Assembly: GCA_030248225.1 (NCBI GenBank)
Contig: JASANE010026831.1
Span: 1-64,000 of the forward strand
Origin: Trileptium ribeirensis
Lineage: Eukaryota > Nematoda > Enoplea > Enoplida > Thoracostomopsidae
Length of the DNA stretch: 64,000 bases
Direction: 5' to 3'
Below the pieces are notes generated by a model. The model was not told the DNA's origin. It searched no databases and was given only the letters and a program-made list of their open reading frames with translations. Each line of letters opens with the position of its first letter. Position 1 is the stretch's first letter. Positions 48,288 through 61,054 of this stretch are shown here, one piece after another. The position numbers were made by a program, and so were the translations under genes.

Positions 48288-50191
48288 TATCAAGTAATGT
48301 CACAGGCGTCCGTTGTCGCAGTCCAGTATGTGTACCCACATCATTTCTGGACGTAAATACTGATCAAAGAAAAATTTTTAATACGAATGGAAAGTCTAAG
48401 CGTAGGTAAGGTTTTTTAATATAAGTTTTTCGATTGTCTTGCTTATCCATCGACTACACGAATATGCTGGACCGTACTGAGGAGGGGTGTCCCAATGCGC
48501 CTTCCAACTGCTTTTTTCAAGCCAAAAATTCGAAATATTGAAACGTAAAAATAACTTTCACGCATTTTTCAATTTATAAAGTGCATCAAATAGCATAGAT
48601 ATAAATTTTTCTAGACACCGTTCTGCTATTTTGTCCTTCGTTTTTGGACGAATATTTCACGGTAACGATATGGACAGCGTTCGCGATCTCAACAGCTGTA
48701 CATGAGGTTCCTAAGATGTTTACGATGTGATCGTGTATTAAGACAAGGTTGAATAAGTTTAGTATATTACCATATGGATTGCAATTCACAGTCCAGTTGA
48801 TAAAAACTATAAAATAACTAGTTTCCGAGAAGTGATGTGTCGGTTGCTGTCAATGTGTAGAAGGCGCAAAAGTTTTGCTTGCCCACTGGTTCCGTCTACA
48901 TCATTGCGAATAAGCTCTAATAGAAGTGTGTACAAACTATAGCGATAACTCTATCACTCTATCAAACGATAACCATAGCATTTGCAATGACTGGACATTT
49001 GCAATACGATACGTTATACCATGAAACGAATACTGTATAAACACAGAAATGTTTTTTCAAATTGCATAGATAACTGTGAATACTGTTAGAGATCGTGTTT
49101 GAATATAAATGCATGAAAATTAGATGCTTTGTTGTTATCGTGGGATTTAGAGTTACACATTGTAATCAGTCACAGACAATCGTACCTTAAATATGATTGG
49201 ATGCTTCATTGTAAATGCAAAGATACTGACGGTAAAAGCGATGTTTTCTCGCATTCCGACAGGGAAAATGTTTTTACAACCTGATTTAAAACTAAATCAG
49301 AAAACGGTAAAAAGACAACAGTATCCAGCGGTCACAGAAGCGACAGTCCCATAGTGAAGTCATAGCCAAATAGAACTAAACATTCCAAAGCCGTAAATGA
49401 TAACAGTAAAACACGAATTTTGGTCTTGTCTTCCGAAAAGTTTGAGAAATTAAGATTAGCACGGACATTCTGTTTACATTGGGCATCTTCATATATGTAT
49501 ATTATAGATGTGTATGTGCACCGGCGCAGAGAGGTGAATGGTCTAAGCAGCATTGGTTAGAAATTTTTGCAATTTTGCCATATTCCTTCGCATATTGAAT
49601 ATGCAATGCACTTTCACATTTTGAATATTGTCTAGTAGACTACAAATAAAAAAGCGGTTTTTTGCGCAACGCCATATTCGTATGTCTGCTACGTCACATT
49701 CCTGCTAAGTGCAAACACCGTTGCATTAAATTAATTAATACACCAACCGATGCAGACAAATTAATATAGCGCAAAGCTAATGCCGTAATGACTAACATAT
49801 TTAAACAAGCCGAAACTGGATATGACTACATTGTTTATTATAAGCCATACATGCTCAATGTCCGAGGGACGGAAGGACGGACTGTAGGGACAGGAAAATC
49901 TGGATTATCGGGATGAGAGAGTAGGAAGAGGGGGATAGGTGTTGGCATTCGGCTTCTCCTGGAAGATCAGCCGCGGTTGGCAGCACATGTGGCACCTCAG
50001 GTCTAGGGGTAATTCTCCTATGAACAGGTATGCTTATAAGCGTATAAACAACTAATCGTTTTTCATCAACTCATCTGTTGATGCTTTTTATAACCTACCA
50101 ATACACGTGTACAAACTATACTTGAAATGGTACGCCCAGGTTATGTAAACGCTTTATTTGCGAGTGACAATTTATGAACGTAAATATATAT
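48288..50191. other. spacer, no gene seen
   Basis: AT-rich with a purine-rich, moderately GC-rich patch at 49860-50010 (GGGACGGAAGGACGGACTG...). No recognisable coding frame. Confidence 0.45.
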
Positions 50192-50192
50192 T

Positions 50193-50884
50193 GCATCATT
50201 TACCTTAAGATGTGTGCAGCGGGCCCGAATATTGTCAGTCTGCCGCGGCTGTAAAGCCAAGCTTGGCTAGCCGCGGTCAGCCAGTGTGACATTTTTTTGG
50301 CCGAACCAGACCCTAAAATATATTTAGCTAATAGTAAAGTGAGGCTGATAAATTGTGACAAGGCTAGAATCGGCTCTAAAAGCCAGAAATTTATGACGAC
50401 AATGGAAAATCGGAAAAAAATGGAAATTGATGACTTTTATGGTCATATATTCGTAAAACATCCTTCTAGTTACAATAGGATAATTTTCATGCATGGAAAG
50501 ACATGTTTTACATAGCTACTAGGTTGGCTTTTAAAAATCACTTAAATAAAATTTTTGAAAATGGTGATTTTTGCGTATTTATTTTGCCTGAATTTCTGAC
50601 TTTTAGTTACTACTAATCTTGCCTTTTTTTGGGCCTAGAGCTAAATATTGTTGATGTAACACAATCTACTAAACTGAATGTAATAAATATTTTTTCAGTA
50701 GCCCGTCCAAGCTATCAAACCCTGAGACATAGCCACTCCCGGCCCGTACAAACATACTAGCATATCTTAGCTATTTATTTTATTTGTGAAGTGCCGGATG
50801 TGGCTCTCCGTTTTTGTCACTAGCCGGAATTGGCTCTGTGTCATAATCCGGCTCTAGGTGCACACATCTTAAGGTAAATGATGC
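50193..50884. mobile_element. terminal-inverted-repeat element (about 0.7 kb), copy 2
   Basis: Ends GCATCATTTACCTTAAGATG and CATCTTAAGGTAAATGATGC are perfect inverses over at least 20 bases and extend some bases further. Same strand, order and interior as 19451-20147, including GCCAAGCTTGGC (50256-50267). A TA on either side could be a target duplication, but the flanks are themselves TA-rich. No coding frame. Confidence 0.88.
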
Positions 50885-50885
50885 A

Positions 50886-51771
50886 TAAGACCAGTACATA
50901 AAACCTAAATATATCTATCTTATTAATCAATTGACGTGAACAATGCAGATATATAGAGCAGTTTGGTACAAGCTTTACGTAATGAAGCATAAAAACTGCT
51001 AAAACAAGCTTGACTGACGAAAAGTCAATTTCGGTTAAACTTTTTCGCACATTAGAGTAACGTTTTTCTTAATTGAAATGCGTCACAGCACTTTTTAGAG
51101 TCCACGGGTTATACAAATTTATTAAATTAACATACCAAAACTTTTTAAAAATTTTCAAGGAAGCGGTTTAAACACGGAAATTTCGCGTTAAAACTCAAAG
51201 CCTTAACCATTCTTCTACGAGGATCGTTATAAACGTGTTTAATATACACAACGCTATAATACACACATAAAACTGATTTATTCGGTAGTCACTATTAAAA
51301 CTGCAGCGTACGTACATTTTTTAAATTTACTAAGATCCGATTTCAGAAAAACAGTCGTCAGATTGCGAAGTAGAATTTAAACCGGACTAACAAATTAAGT
51401 AGGATAATAACTTTTTATAGCAGATTTGACGACAGAGGCTGAGTCAAAACATTCCGCCGTAGAAGAAAAATACCTTAGCATCCTGATAGGTAAAATATAA
51501 TTAGTAAATTGCTTATTATAATAACCACTGTGCGTTAGTCCACTTTAGGTGCATACACCTGGGTTGTTATTTTGTCAAGCAAATTCACGATCGTAAAAGC
51601 GGTGTTCCCTTATATGCACGCGAACAAAATTTATGATACAACAACATGTAGAAGCTTCTCGCCGTCGCAATATTTCGAATTAGCTGACCGCGTGCATGTA
51701 AAAAGCGATTAGAAAGCGCATTTTTGGTATACTATAATGCGTAGATAGCAAACATAGTTGCCCGATTCAAT
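50886..51771. other. spacer, no gene seen
   Basis: AT-rich, short frames only. Confidence 0.45.
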
Positions 51772-52008
51772 ATGTCATTTAGTGAATGCAGAGAAACCTA
51801 CGAAATAAAGAAATGTGTGCGTACGCAAATTCCGCTTTTACTTCGCAGAGCCCTTATTCGTGTTCGGTTTGCTAAAATGCAAATACCGTTCGAAGAAATG
51901 CGAGCGCGAACAATTCAGATCGACGACTTTGACAAAATAACCATGGTGTACGCAGCTAAAGTGGAGTCACGCAATGCATGTATATATATGCAGATGGATA
52001 CATTATAA
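51772..52008 (+). pseudogene. possible decayed GST first exon
   Basis: The frame contains RRALIRVRFAKMQIPFEEM followed by R-x(8)-DFDKI, resembling the RAE-IR-x-F-A-x-IPFE-x-R...F-KI run of the GST thioredoxin half. The neighbouring frame just before reads RKFRFYFAEP, as if the Tyr-containing strand were displaced by a shift and deletion. No GST exons 2-5 are visible nearby, and no donor lies at the expected position. It could be chance; the two GST first exons elsewhere in the window make a relic plausible. Confidence 0.35.
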
Positions 52009-53330
52009 ACTTTATAAACTATATGACTGTACAATATGCAATCTTCACAACATTAATCCGCATGTAATTTCCCAGCGTTTAGTGGCGTAGTGATATTGTC
52101 CGCTAGTCTCGCATCGCAGGTCGGTCGGTAGTTTTGAGGAACGATTCAACGGCAACTTCAACTCATTCATAATTCGTATATATCAATTAACAATGTAAAC
52201 ATGTTAACTCGCCGTTAGGCTTGAGTGCTCATATTCTACCTACTTGTTGAGGCGTTCACGTTATAATGTCCCAAACGTTTGGAATCTATGTACACCACTT
52301 TATCAATTCGTGTCATAGAATACGAAAGTGTTTATAAGCAACAGTCTGACTATAAATGTAACGTTATAAATAATGTGTTATTGCTAAATGTGATGTTATT
52401 AAAAAAGTTTTTATTGAAAGAATTATTAGTTAAAAGAATTTATTGTTATACTAAATGGTTTCAACAAATTCAATATATAAACAAACGATACAGAACTAAA
52501 TGAAACAAATCTTATTTCTTAATGGCGGTTACATCAAAAGGCCTTGGAAGTCCGGCTTAATGTACATGCTGCATACAGCAGTCAGCAGGCAGGCTTCAGT
52601 GGGCTGGAAAACGGTCCGAAACAGCCGCTTGACGCCTTTCGCTTCCATTGCCAGTCGAAAATCGTTATCGACATGCTACTGAAATTCGACCGACGGTTAG
52701 CCGAGGTTCTTCCGTTGGCTAACAGCCGGAAGAAAACTATTGTAATTTATAATAACGGAAAATTGATAAGCGTAAAGTATTCTTGTGGATAACATCACGT
52801 TTAAGAACAGGTGGTAGGTGAAGGTGAAACACAGTTATATTTAAATATTAAACAGTGATAAATTTATTTCGGCATTTATAACTGTGTAACTGATTTTGGT
52901 CATGACCGAATTTTTGTCGTTGTGGTGCGTGCAACTAAGTTTTCGAGCATAAAATATAGTTACACGCAATTATATGCTCCAATTATGCTCAGCAGTTGAA
53001 ACATATCATCTTTTTAGGCGACAAAACTCAACTTTAGCTGTCCTTATTTGGAACTTTATGACTAGTGGGCTGATTTTGCTCAAATTTCGTTAGTGTAACA
53101 CATCAACTTGGATACTTATAGTATAGTATAGCACTGAAGAACTTTCAAAAATGAGATTGCGAGAGTAGCCGCCGGCTTATGTAATATTGAATCCAATATT
53201 GATGTGCTAAACATACACGTTAATGTAGTAAAGCTGCTTAGAAATACTTGTGTTATAATTCTTTGAAAGTTGTCGTAAATGCTATTTTAGTGCGCTAGGC
53301 TTTTGGAAAACGTTGGACCAGCAAAACGAC
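52009..53330. other. spacer; one unassigned 82-codon frame
   Basis: 52544-52792 (plus) is open and less AT-rich than its surroundings (NGPKQPLDAFRFHCQSKI..., LLKFDRRLAEVLPLANS). It looks possibly coding in the past, but I recognise no family. Confidence 0.3.
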
Positions 53331-53334
53331 AGCT

Positions 53335-53550
53335 CAGGTGTATAACAGTTGCGGGGGCGACAGTTGTCCGTCCGATAGTTAGGCGTGCGACATTTGGGAG
53401 TGCAACATTTGGGCGTACGACAGTAAGGCTTGCGACCATTGCGCGGGCGACAGCTGAGCGTACGACAGTTCAGGTGTGTGACAGTTGGGCTTGCGACAAT
53501 TGCGCATGCGACATTTGGACGTGCAACAGTTTGGAGCGCAACAGTTGCAT
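53335..53550. repeat. degenerate minisatellite, GCGACAGTTGGGCGT-type unit
   Basis: About fourteen copies of a 15-17-base phrase (GCGACAGTTG..CGT, GCAACATTTGGGCGT, GCGACCATTGCGCGG). It keeps frames open on both strands (91-93 codons), which explains the Cys/Arg/Pro-Thr repeats in their translations. Confidence 0.85.
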
Positions 53551-55640
53551 CAAACATAAGTTGCTGCTTTGCATAAAACTATAGAAGAGCATAGGTTACC
53601 GTATGGTGAGCACGACACGGGCTCTAATCTTGAGCCCGCGGTCAATCGATTCGCTCGGCCAGCGAGTAAAGATCCGGATAAAAGTTATGCATAGTGCTCA
53701 TATTATTGCATCCGTAACACAGGTTGCTCTCGTCGAAAAGGCTAAGTGGTTCTGCGAGCTGTATAAAAGGCGTAGAGGCCCATAAGGCGGTCGATGTCCA
53801 GTAAATATGATGGGTTCGTTATGTGGCCGATAATCGAATGACTATGGTGATTCCCTTTAGTTAATTTTTGGTGTTGTTTATAGTATAATTAGTGCTGTCG
53901 ACGTGATGACAAGTTTGTTCACCTTAAAAGTAGTATGTTTGCAATTCGCGTCTTTCGTGAATTTCAAGAACTTTTCTGAGATAGAGAATACTGGAAAAGT
54001 GGTCTTTCATGTTGCCGAGAATATGTCTCCTTCGAGTACGTGCAGGACCTTTTTCAGGACTAGGATTCTACGGGCGTATTAATCGAATGTGCCGCCCCAC
54101 TCGATCAAAACTGAACCCGGAATTACATATGCGCAGTGTTACAATTTACCACGAAACTTCACTAGTAAAATCGTATCATACGGTTCCCAGTGGTTCAGAT
54201 GGTATATAAAACTTAGATACATATTCCAAGTCCAGTAAAAGCCCTCCGCCACTCGTAGTTTAGATGTAGAAAAAGCTGAAAACTTAGTTTGATATCCTTC
54301 TTATTGAAACGGATGAAAAATTTGTTACCGCGCTGATTCAGATCAATGTATCTATCGCCTTCTGCGGCAAACGTAATAGCGTAAGCAGTCTTGTCTCGTA
54401 TTCGTGTTTGTACCGAAACAAACTTCAAAAATTATCCCTAGTATCCCTTGCCATTGGATCTCGGTAATGCTAGTCCGCTGGCGAGGAATCAAGGGGCCTA
54501 ACTTAGCGCTAGACATCGGCGAGCTGGTAAAACCGCCCTCCGCTGAAATGGCCGGTCGAAAAACGGCTGATCGGAAAAACCATCAGCCCGAAAATCGACC
54601 GACCAACGACTTTTAGGGCTGGTATCCAGTATCGCAACCGGTGCCCCTTCCAAGAGTAATATTGTAAATTTTTGGTAATATTTTTTAAATCTAATTTTTT
54701 CGGTGCCGATTATGCACTAAATTTTGCAAATCGTAACTGCAAAATTTTATACATAGCCGAAGTCATCACGTAAGGTGACATTGCATTCATCCACTACATA
54801 GCTAGTTAAGTATAAAACCGCAATGTTCTTGGCCTCAGTTCCTGTTACAGTGTGACAAGTACTTAGTCTATGCCAAGCAGCCTCGAAAAAACTTACATTT
54901 TACAACGAAGGCTACAGCGACCATAACTATCTGGTGGCCTTTAGTGCTAACGGAATAAACGTAAGCTGTGTAACAGCCCGAGTTCTTCGGGAATTTTAAT
55001 TACATTCAGAATACTACCAGAAAGGGGACAAAGATCAACCTTACGTTAGCGCTACACGCAGACCAGATGAGATGGGGCGTGATTCCGACGTCGTTTGCTA
55101 TATATATTGTGTTGTTGCCATAAAATAAAATGTACTGTTATTGCAATGTATCAAGAGGATCACGCTCCATTGACCCGTGGTGTGCGGGGCGATTTTCGCA
55201 TTACTCTGGAACATTCGAAACATTGATTCATGGTCGTCCGGTCGATCCCAGAATGATGGAAATGTGTAACGGTATCATATAATAAGCAGTAATTGTAATG
55301 TAACTGTAAACGGAATGGGTGCATACTCGGATGAGCTGGGGACATTGGGCAGAACTTTTCAGGCCTATTCAGTAAATTCGGTGACCTCGCGCCCCAAGGC
55401 TGATCCCAGTGCGCATGTCGAACATGGTGTGGAACGTGTTATGTATAATGTATTGCACGCTGCGTGTCAGGACGGGTCGGGTTAGGCGCGAAGATTGCAT
55501 GCACTGGTATTAACTTTTGGAAACACTTGTCCTTACATGTAGGAGTTAAAATGATTTGTCGTATATACATTATGGTGACGTCTAATGAAGTAGAAATCGA
55601 GATAAGGAACAAGAAACTGATTTTAATGGCCTAGTTTTAG
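53551..55640. other. spacer with GC-rich patches
   Basis: 53600-53790 contains a GGGCTCTAATCTTGAGCCC hairpin near a box-B-like string, not convincing as a tRNA. 54480-54620 has CGGTCGAAAAACGGC- and CGACCGACCAACG-type sequence akin to 61060-61230. No gene seen. Confidence 0.4.
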
Positions 55641-55649
55641 AGGTCATAA

Positions 55650-58263
55650 ATTCCCAATTTTTCTTACAACTAAGGCGCCCTAGCGCTGTCGAACCATTAT
55701 TAGGGTTGCCTAATGTGTTAAAGTCACTCATCCGGGCCAAGCCATTCCCCGCCTGTACCTACCTAGGGACCCCCATCCAAACGTTTAAACATCCGAATTT
55801 AAAATCCTCGAAACACCACTAACACCAAAACCCCCGATTTTTAGAATTCTACACCCCCGCGGGATCTTGTATAACGATTCAACCCAAGGCCCGGGCCCCG
55901 AACTCCTGCCGACTCGTCCCGGATCTCCATAACCCCCGCGGGACATCACGATCCTCTCTATCTCACGCCTAAAACGGCCTCTAACTGGTAACCTATAGGA
56001 GATACACTAAATCTATCATTTTTATCAGTAGGCGACCAGCTAGGGCATGGACATGATCCCGGCCCCAGCCGCCTACTCCTCCTAGATCATTAAATATAAC
56101 AAGAAAACTAATGTACCTTTGGGTTACTTAGAGCGCCTGCATCGCTGATATATTTTGCCATTGCCGAAAGCCTCGCGGTGACCAGCGCGAGGTTTAGTTG
56201 TTTACGATGTATCTTGGCACCCTTCGGCCAAGTCTATGTTATTTCTCTGGCAGACTGGCTGTTTGACGAGCGCCCACTCTGGGGCATTATCAGCGTTGCT
56301 ATATTTTGGCGTACTGTTTTTGGCGCTGGTTTTCGCGTATGTGCATCGTTATTGTGTATGTATACATAATGGCTGTTGCGGCGATTTCAAACGAATTCGG
56401 AGAGGGCCAAGGGGGCCGAGTGCCATTGTATAGCTGTGTTGTCAAGCCGACGAAGCACATTGTTGTTAGATACATTATTATTAATTTTGGCCTATAGCTG
56501 CCTTAAGTTTCCATCTGTCATATGTGTTTTGAGCAGCTGAAATACCTCCTTTGGACAGTTTAAAATTTTCAAAATTTCAAATATGAATTTTTGGTAGTTA
56601 GCCAGAGAGCGACTAAGCGACACATCGGAGTATAAAAGGAGACTGCCCGCTTTAGTATCGGTACTAGTCGAGCTTTTAGTCGTTTGTTTTGGCGATTGCC
56701 GCCATTTAATTTTTTTTGCATTTTCTCAAGGCTGTTCGCTTTTCTTGTCGGTTTTTGAGATTTACATAGGGTGGTTCCTCGCCGTGCCTCCACGGTGGAG
56801 AGCCTCCCCGGGCTTAGGCTTTCTTTCGATCACGCAAATGGCCGTCTTTGCGGACGTTGGAGCGTCGGAAGGATGCTCCGCGCGCCCGTAAATGTCATGC
56901 CTCGCTAAGTTATTAAAATGTTCAAAATTCGCTTGTCAAAATCATGTCTCACCTTAGTATCGACTGGTTCCCCACCTGTCGGACCATTTTCCCATGATGT
57001 TGGTACGTCCGGCTAGTGTTAGGAATTCTGCATAAAGCTCAAATTATTAGGTTTAACGGAAAGGCCAGCTTTACGAAAATTTTCACGGTAATGCATTCAA
57101 GTATCCAATCGAAACGGGCAAGAATTTTACTCGGGTGCTGAAAAGGGAGAACTAAAGAAAATTTAGGAACCTGGAGGCGGTCGTGATCACCGTCGCGGTT
57201 TTACAACACCAACAAACTCCCAGTAAATTGATCTGTCGAACGCATAAAATTTTTCTAAGTACACTCGATTGGAGTTTAAAGATTCTTAAGAGCGACGGTG
57301 ACGCGTGGCTGGCCCCACTAGTTGTAATAAAAGTTTCCAGCCTGAAATTTGGATCAAATGGAAATAAAGATAAGGAATGTGGATTTTCTCCGTTTTCACT
57401 AACGAAATTCGGGAAGCTAACGCCAACTCACATTAATGTGAAGATCAACTCCTGGTGCCCCACGTGGTACCTTGAACTAATGTTATGCGTAGAAGTGTCT
57501 GTATTCAAGTGAATGTAGTAATTGCATAATTATTGTAACAAAAGTAAACAGTGCGTGTGTCCAGTGAATTCTTATGCGATAGCCTTTGTGGTCAAGAAAC
57601 AAAAAATCTTCTCGAGTCAAATCATCTCCGTTTTTTCAACGCGTAGGAACAGACCTATCAATGTAAGAAAGGCTTATGTGGATATCACTGGTTAGTGCAA
57701 TGCCGATAATATAATGTTTATGTGATAGTAAGTACAGCATTAGGCTTTGACAAATCATTTCAAGGAATTTCACACATTCCTAGGCAAAATAACAGGGTTC
57801 CGGTGACAGTTACCCAGCACCCCACCGCTATTTTACCCGAGCGAAGAGCCGAAATGGGCCCCGTATGGTAAAGCTTATTTATCTAAGGGACCGCACTTGG
57901 GATAACGGGACACGACCAAACCGGGGGCCAAATAATCTTAGGCGAATGAGGGAAAGGCGCGTCAGCCTTATTGCCTGTAAGCAGACTTAATGGCCGACCC
58001 TCCCTCAGGGAGACCATCATGCCACTAGCACGTAGGCCAATATAGGGGTCAGACCGAACACCCTGGTAAACCCGCCGGCATCCTACTAAGATAAACGGTT
58101 CCCTTAGGTCATCTAGCAGATTACCGGGGAGTTGTGGAAGCCGTGGTTGTCCAGGCACCACACCAAGAAAAATGGCGGTGCATCTGGGGTCCCTTAGGGC
58201 TAGAACTGGTCCTAGTACACTGGATATTGCTCTACGCTGCCTTATTTGTAGTTTTTGTTGCAT
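55650..58263 (-). mobile_element. unclassified dispersed element, right copy (modules A-D, inverted)
   Basis: The same module order as the left copy at 1930-4990, on the minus strand. A (58263-57883) is open here. B is at about 56900-56770, with CTTTACGAG-style and CCCGGGG...GGC homology but without the conserved hairpin. C is at about 56740-56620 and D at 56090-55650, including AGTAGGCGGC...GCCTACT. The extra ORF at 57183-57512 (plus, 109 codons) lies between A and B and is antisense to the element. Family unknown; boundaries approximate. Confidence 0.6.
57883..58263 (-). CDS. 126-codon open frame in module A of the dispersed element, function unknown
   Basis: A continuous frame starting MQQKLQIRQRRAISSVLGPV and containing YQGVRSDPYIGLRASGMMVS followed by LREGRPLSLLTGNKAD. 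The corresponding stretch of the left copy is interrupted by stops. The sequence has a protein-like composition (mixed charged and hydrophobic, many Gly/Pro/Arg), but I recognise no domain. It may be part of a retroelement polyprotein or a chance frame in GC-richer DNA. Confidence 0.35.
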   Translation of the reverse strand: MQQKLQIRQRRAISSVLGPVLALRDPRCTAIFLGVVPGQPRLPQLPGNLLDDLREPFILVGCRRVYQGVRSDPYIGLRASGMMVSLREGRPLSLLTGNKADAPFPHSPKIIWPPVWSCPVIPSAVP

Positions 58264-58386
58264 AAATGTGGTGGGACCCGAGATATTTTCAATTGGTAGG
58301 CGGACTCCAGTGGTCGTCTTTGCATTAAAGGAATCCCGGATGCATAGTCAGTAAAACACAACTTACTGCTATTTTAATTATATACT

Positions 58387-58429
58387 TATAGTTATGTAAT
58401 ATACTTTTATAATATATTACGTAACTATA
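58387..58429. repeat. AT-rich inverted repeat, 17-base arms
   Basis: TATAGTTATGTAATATA (58387-58403) and TATATTACGTAACTATA (58413-58429) pair at 16 of 17 positions around a 9-base loop, immediately right of the dispersed element copy. Confidence 0.8.
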
Positions 58430-59234
58430 ACAACTTTTATATATTAAAATTATATAATATAACCATTAACTGGCAAGCGAGGGTGAAATGATGTGATCAT
58501 GGTTTAATTAAGCGGTAAATTTTGCGAAATTTCCTTGTAACAGGCTTTGTGTTTGATGTATACGCTACACTAAACACCTGTAACCCGGAAGAAATTGAAA
58601 ACCTCTTATATACTACACCAATCCAAAACAAATGAAAAGGCACGTGCAGGAAAACCATGGAATCATGTCTAAAACCTATATGTAACATGCGTAACCAAAC
58701 TGCTGAGGACAGACTATATTCTGGCAATCGAGTACATTGACCCTAATCGCATTGAAAACATCTGAAATTGTACGATATATTCGTTTTCAGCCAAACTGTC
58801 GTATTCGTAGCCAAACTACTGTATTCAGAGTCCCCAAATACCTTTATGTAGACCAATCTTGATGCCCTGCAAGCAGTAAATAACCAAACAAGTGAAAACT
58901 CACTACGTTTTGAAAATCGGATTTGTCGATCGTAAAAAAATTGGAAGCCTATAAAAAGGCATAATATAAAATTGGACACTAAATAGCAAAACCATCATAT
59001 TCAGCGTGCTTGAACCTAATAAACACTCGCTGTACGCTAAAAACACACAACAACATGTCCAAATTTGAAAAAATCTAATTTTGGCAAAGTGTCGACGGTC
59101 ATATTTGGGTTGACAGTCGCCCAGGCAATGGATCCCACACTAGAGTCAAGCTCAACAGAATCTTCTTTCCCCGGCGACATCACGGTGGCCGTTCCCACAG
59201 CTGTGGTTTCGCTATATAGTAGATAGGGACAGTA

Positions 59235-59326
<92 letters not shown>

Positions 59327-59849
59327 TGCGCTTGGTTAAATTTCTTCACTTTTACATTCAGAGCACTGGGCAGAAATCACCACTAATACAATATTTCAAG
59401 TTGTAGATATCGATAAGCTGATTCTGCGTGCTTTCTCGGTTTTTCGATGCGTGGCCTGAATCGCGAAATGTGAGCTGTGAAATACTAGTACCCTTATGGC
59501 CAAATTTGGCAAAAACCCTTAAAACCCGTTTTTTGACATTTTGTCCACAGAGATGGGGTCTGAGCTGCTCTCAACAAAAAGGCACATCCTCATCACTTTT
59601 GCTTTCGAATAAATAATTGTCGAAATCCACCCAACCGAAGATGGGTTAGGATTGACAGAAACAGACAAAAAGACATTTTCACGGTTTAGCCCTAGCGTCC
59701 TTAGTGGAAAGTTTGCTCGCTTCGCTCGCTCCGTTTCAATTATTATACATAATTATAATTGCATAATTTAATTACAATACAATTAATATTAATTGATGAA
59801 TTGAAATGATTAATATATTTTATATAATATAGGTGTCGATATGGGTAGT
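58430..59849. other. spacer, no gene seen
   Basis: AT-rich; short frames only; a TAATTATAATTG-type stretch near 59745-59830. Confidence 0.45.
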
Positions 59850-60090
59850 AGGGGGTTACCATTTCTTAGGGTCGAACCCTACGTAGAGTTAAATGTACCC
59901 TCCCCTGAAGGTTCCGCGGTACCCTCTCTTCCCATGCCCCATGGTACGAAAAAAACGTTAGGAAAAATTTACAACAATATGGTGAATATTAGCAAAAATT
60001 GAGGTAAAGTTATCAAAAAAATGAATAATCTAGAAAAAATTTACGGCATATTGACACACCTTGGGTAAAGTTTTAGCATAACAAGGAAAA
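59850..60090. repeat. dispersed repeat of the AAAATT-GCAAAAATTGGG type, further copy
   Basis: A GGGGGTTACCAT/CCCTCCCCTGAAGG head is followed by AAAAATTTACAACAATATGG, TTAGCAAAAATTGAGGTAAA and AGAAAAAATTTACGG phrases. It has the same layout as 9850-10080, including AGGGGGTTACAC near the left edge there. Confidence 0.55.
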
Positions 60091-61040
60091 ATTTTGTGTT
60101 ATTGTATTCTGCAAAACATAATCAATCGTGTGGTTGCAAAACTACTAAGAAACGGCAAACACACTGCTTCCCAACTGAACTTTACTTATTTTGCGTTCAC
60201 TACAATTGAGGTGAAATTCACCAAAACATTTAAGAATGAAAATTTGTCCGATTTGATGAAACAGATTATGTTCGCGAACAACAATTGCTTAACTGTAGGT
60301 ACGATTTGTTAATAACACCACTGTTACATAATTTTTTGCGAACACCGAACAATCCAAATTAAACTTGATCTGGTTAGGGAATCTAATTTTTGCAAAATGG
60401 AAATCGTTAAAATTGCTGTTCGACCACAAAGTATAGTTTCTGGCACTAGGATTTGATTTTGCTAAATTTCTGTTAGCAAAAAACCGAACGAAATTGAGCA
60501 CTTTTTCAGTATCAAATTTTTGTGACTCGAAATCGGATAATGCAAAATAGGATGGTTGGTGATGTCACCTTAAGTTTACTAATGCATTGGGCAGTGGACA
60601 GTTTTGAAGTCAAATAGCTAGCCGCCAGAACGTCTGGCCGTAGGCCAATAGACGGCTGACTGCCAAAAAGTTTCTTACTGCAGTACGAATTTAATATTCG
60701 TCAATGCTTTTACAGCATTTGCTTAAAAATCGATTTGCATAAGATTTAGCACGGTGTACTAAGTATAGCAAGTGTCGAATCATATGCCTAGGCAGACTGT
60801 AGCAAGTCTGTGCAGTATACGATCCTGGTCACGGACGGCTTTAAGGTCTATCATTAAAGACTGACGCGTATTTATTTAATAATTATATATATATATATAT
60901 ATAACATATGTCCCATACATTTAAATATGAAAAGATGGAGTGCTAGATGGCACAAAATCCTTGCATGTTGGTTATAAGAAGTTATATATACATAAAAAAT
61001 TGTCATTAGTAAGTTTTATTTTATTCACTTGCTATGCAGT
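60091..61040. other. spacer; (AT)n microsatellite at about 60883-60904
   Basis: No gene seen apart from unassignable frames of about 70 codons on both strands at 60094-60501. A poly-AT tract lies at 60883-60904. Confidence 0.45.
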
Positions 61041-61054
61041 TGTGAACATATAAA

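Noticed and set aside
53282..53584. 91- and 93-codon frames with repeated Cys/Arg/Thr motifs on both strands
   Set aside because: Generated by a short GCGACAGTTG-type minisatellite.
53600..53680. Possible tRNA-like element with a GGGCTC...GAGCCC stem
   Set aside because: No acceptor stem or T-arm that pairs; only one stem is visible.
57183..57512. 109-codon plus-strand frame
   Set aside because: Antisense to and inside the dispersed element copy; no recognised domain.
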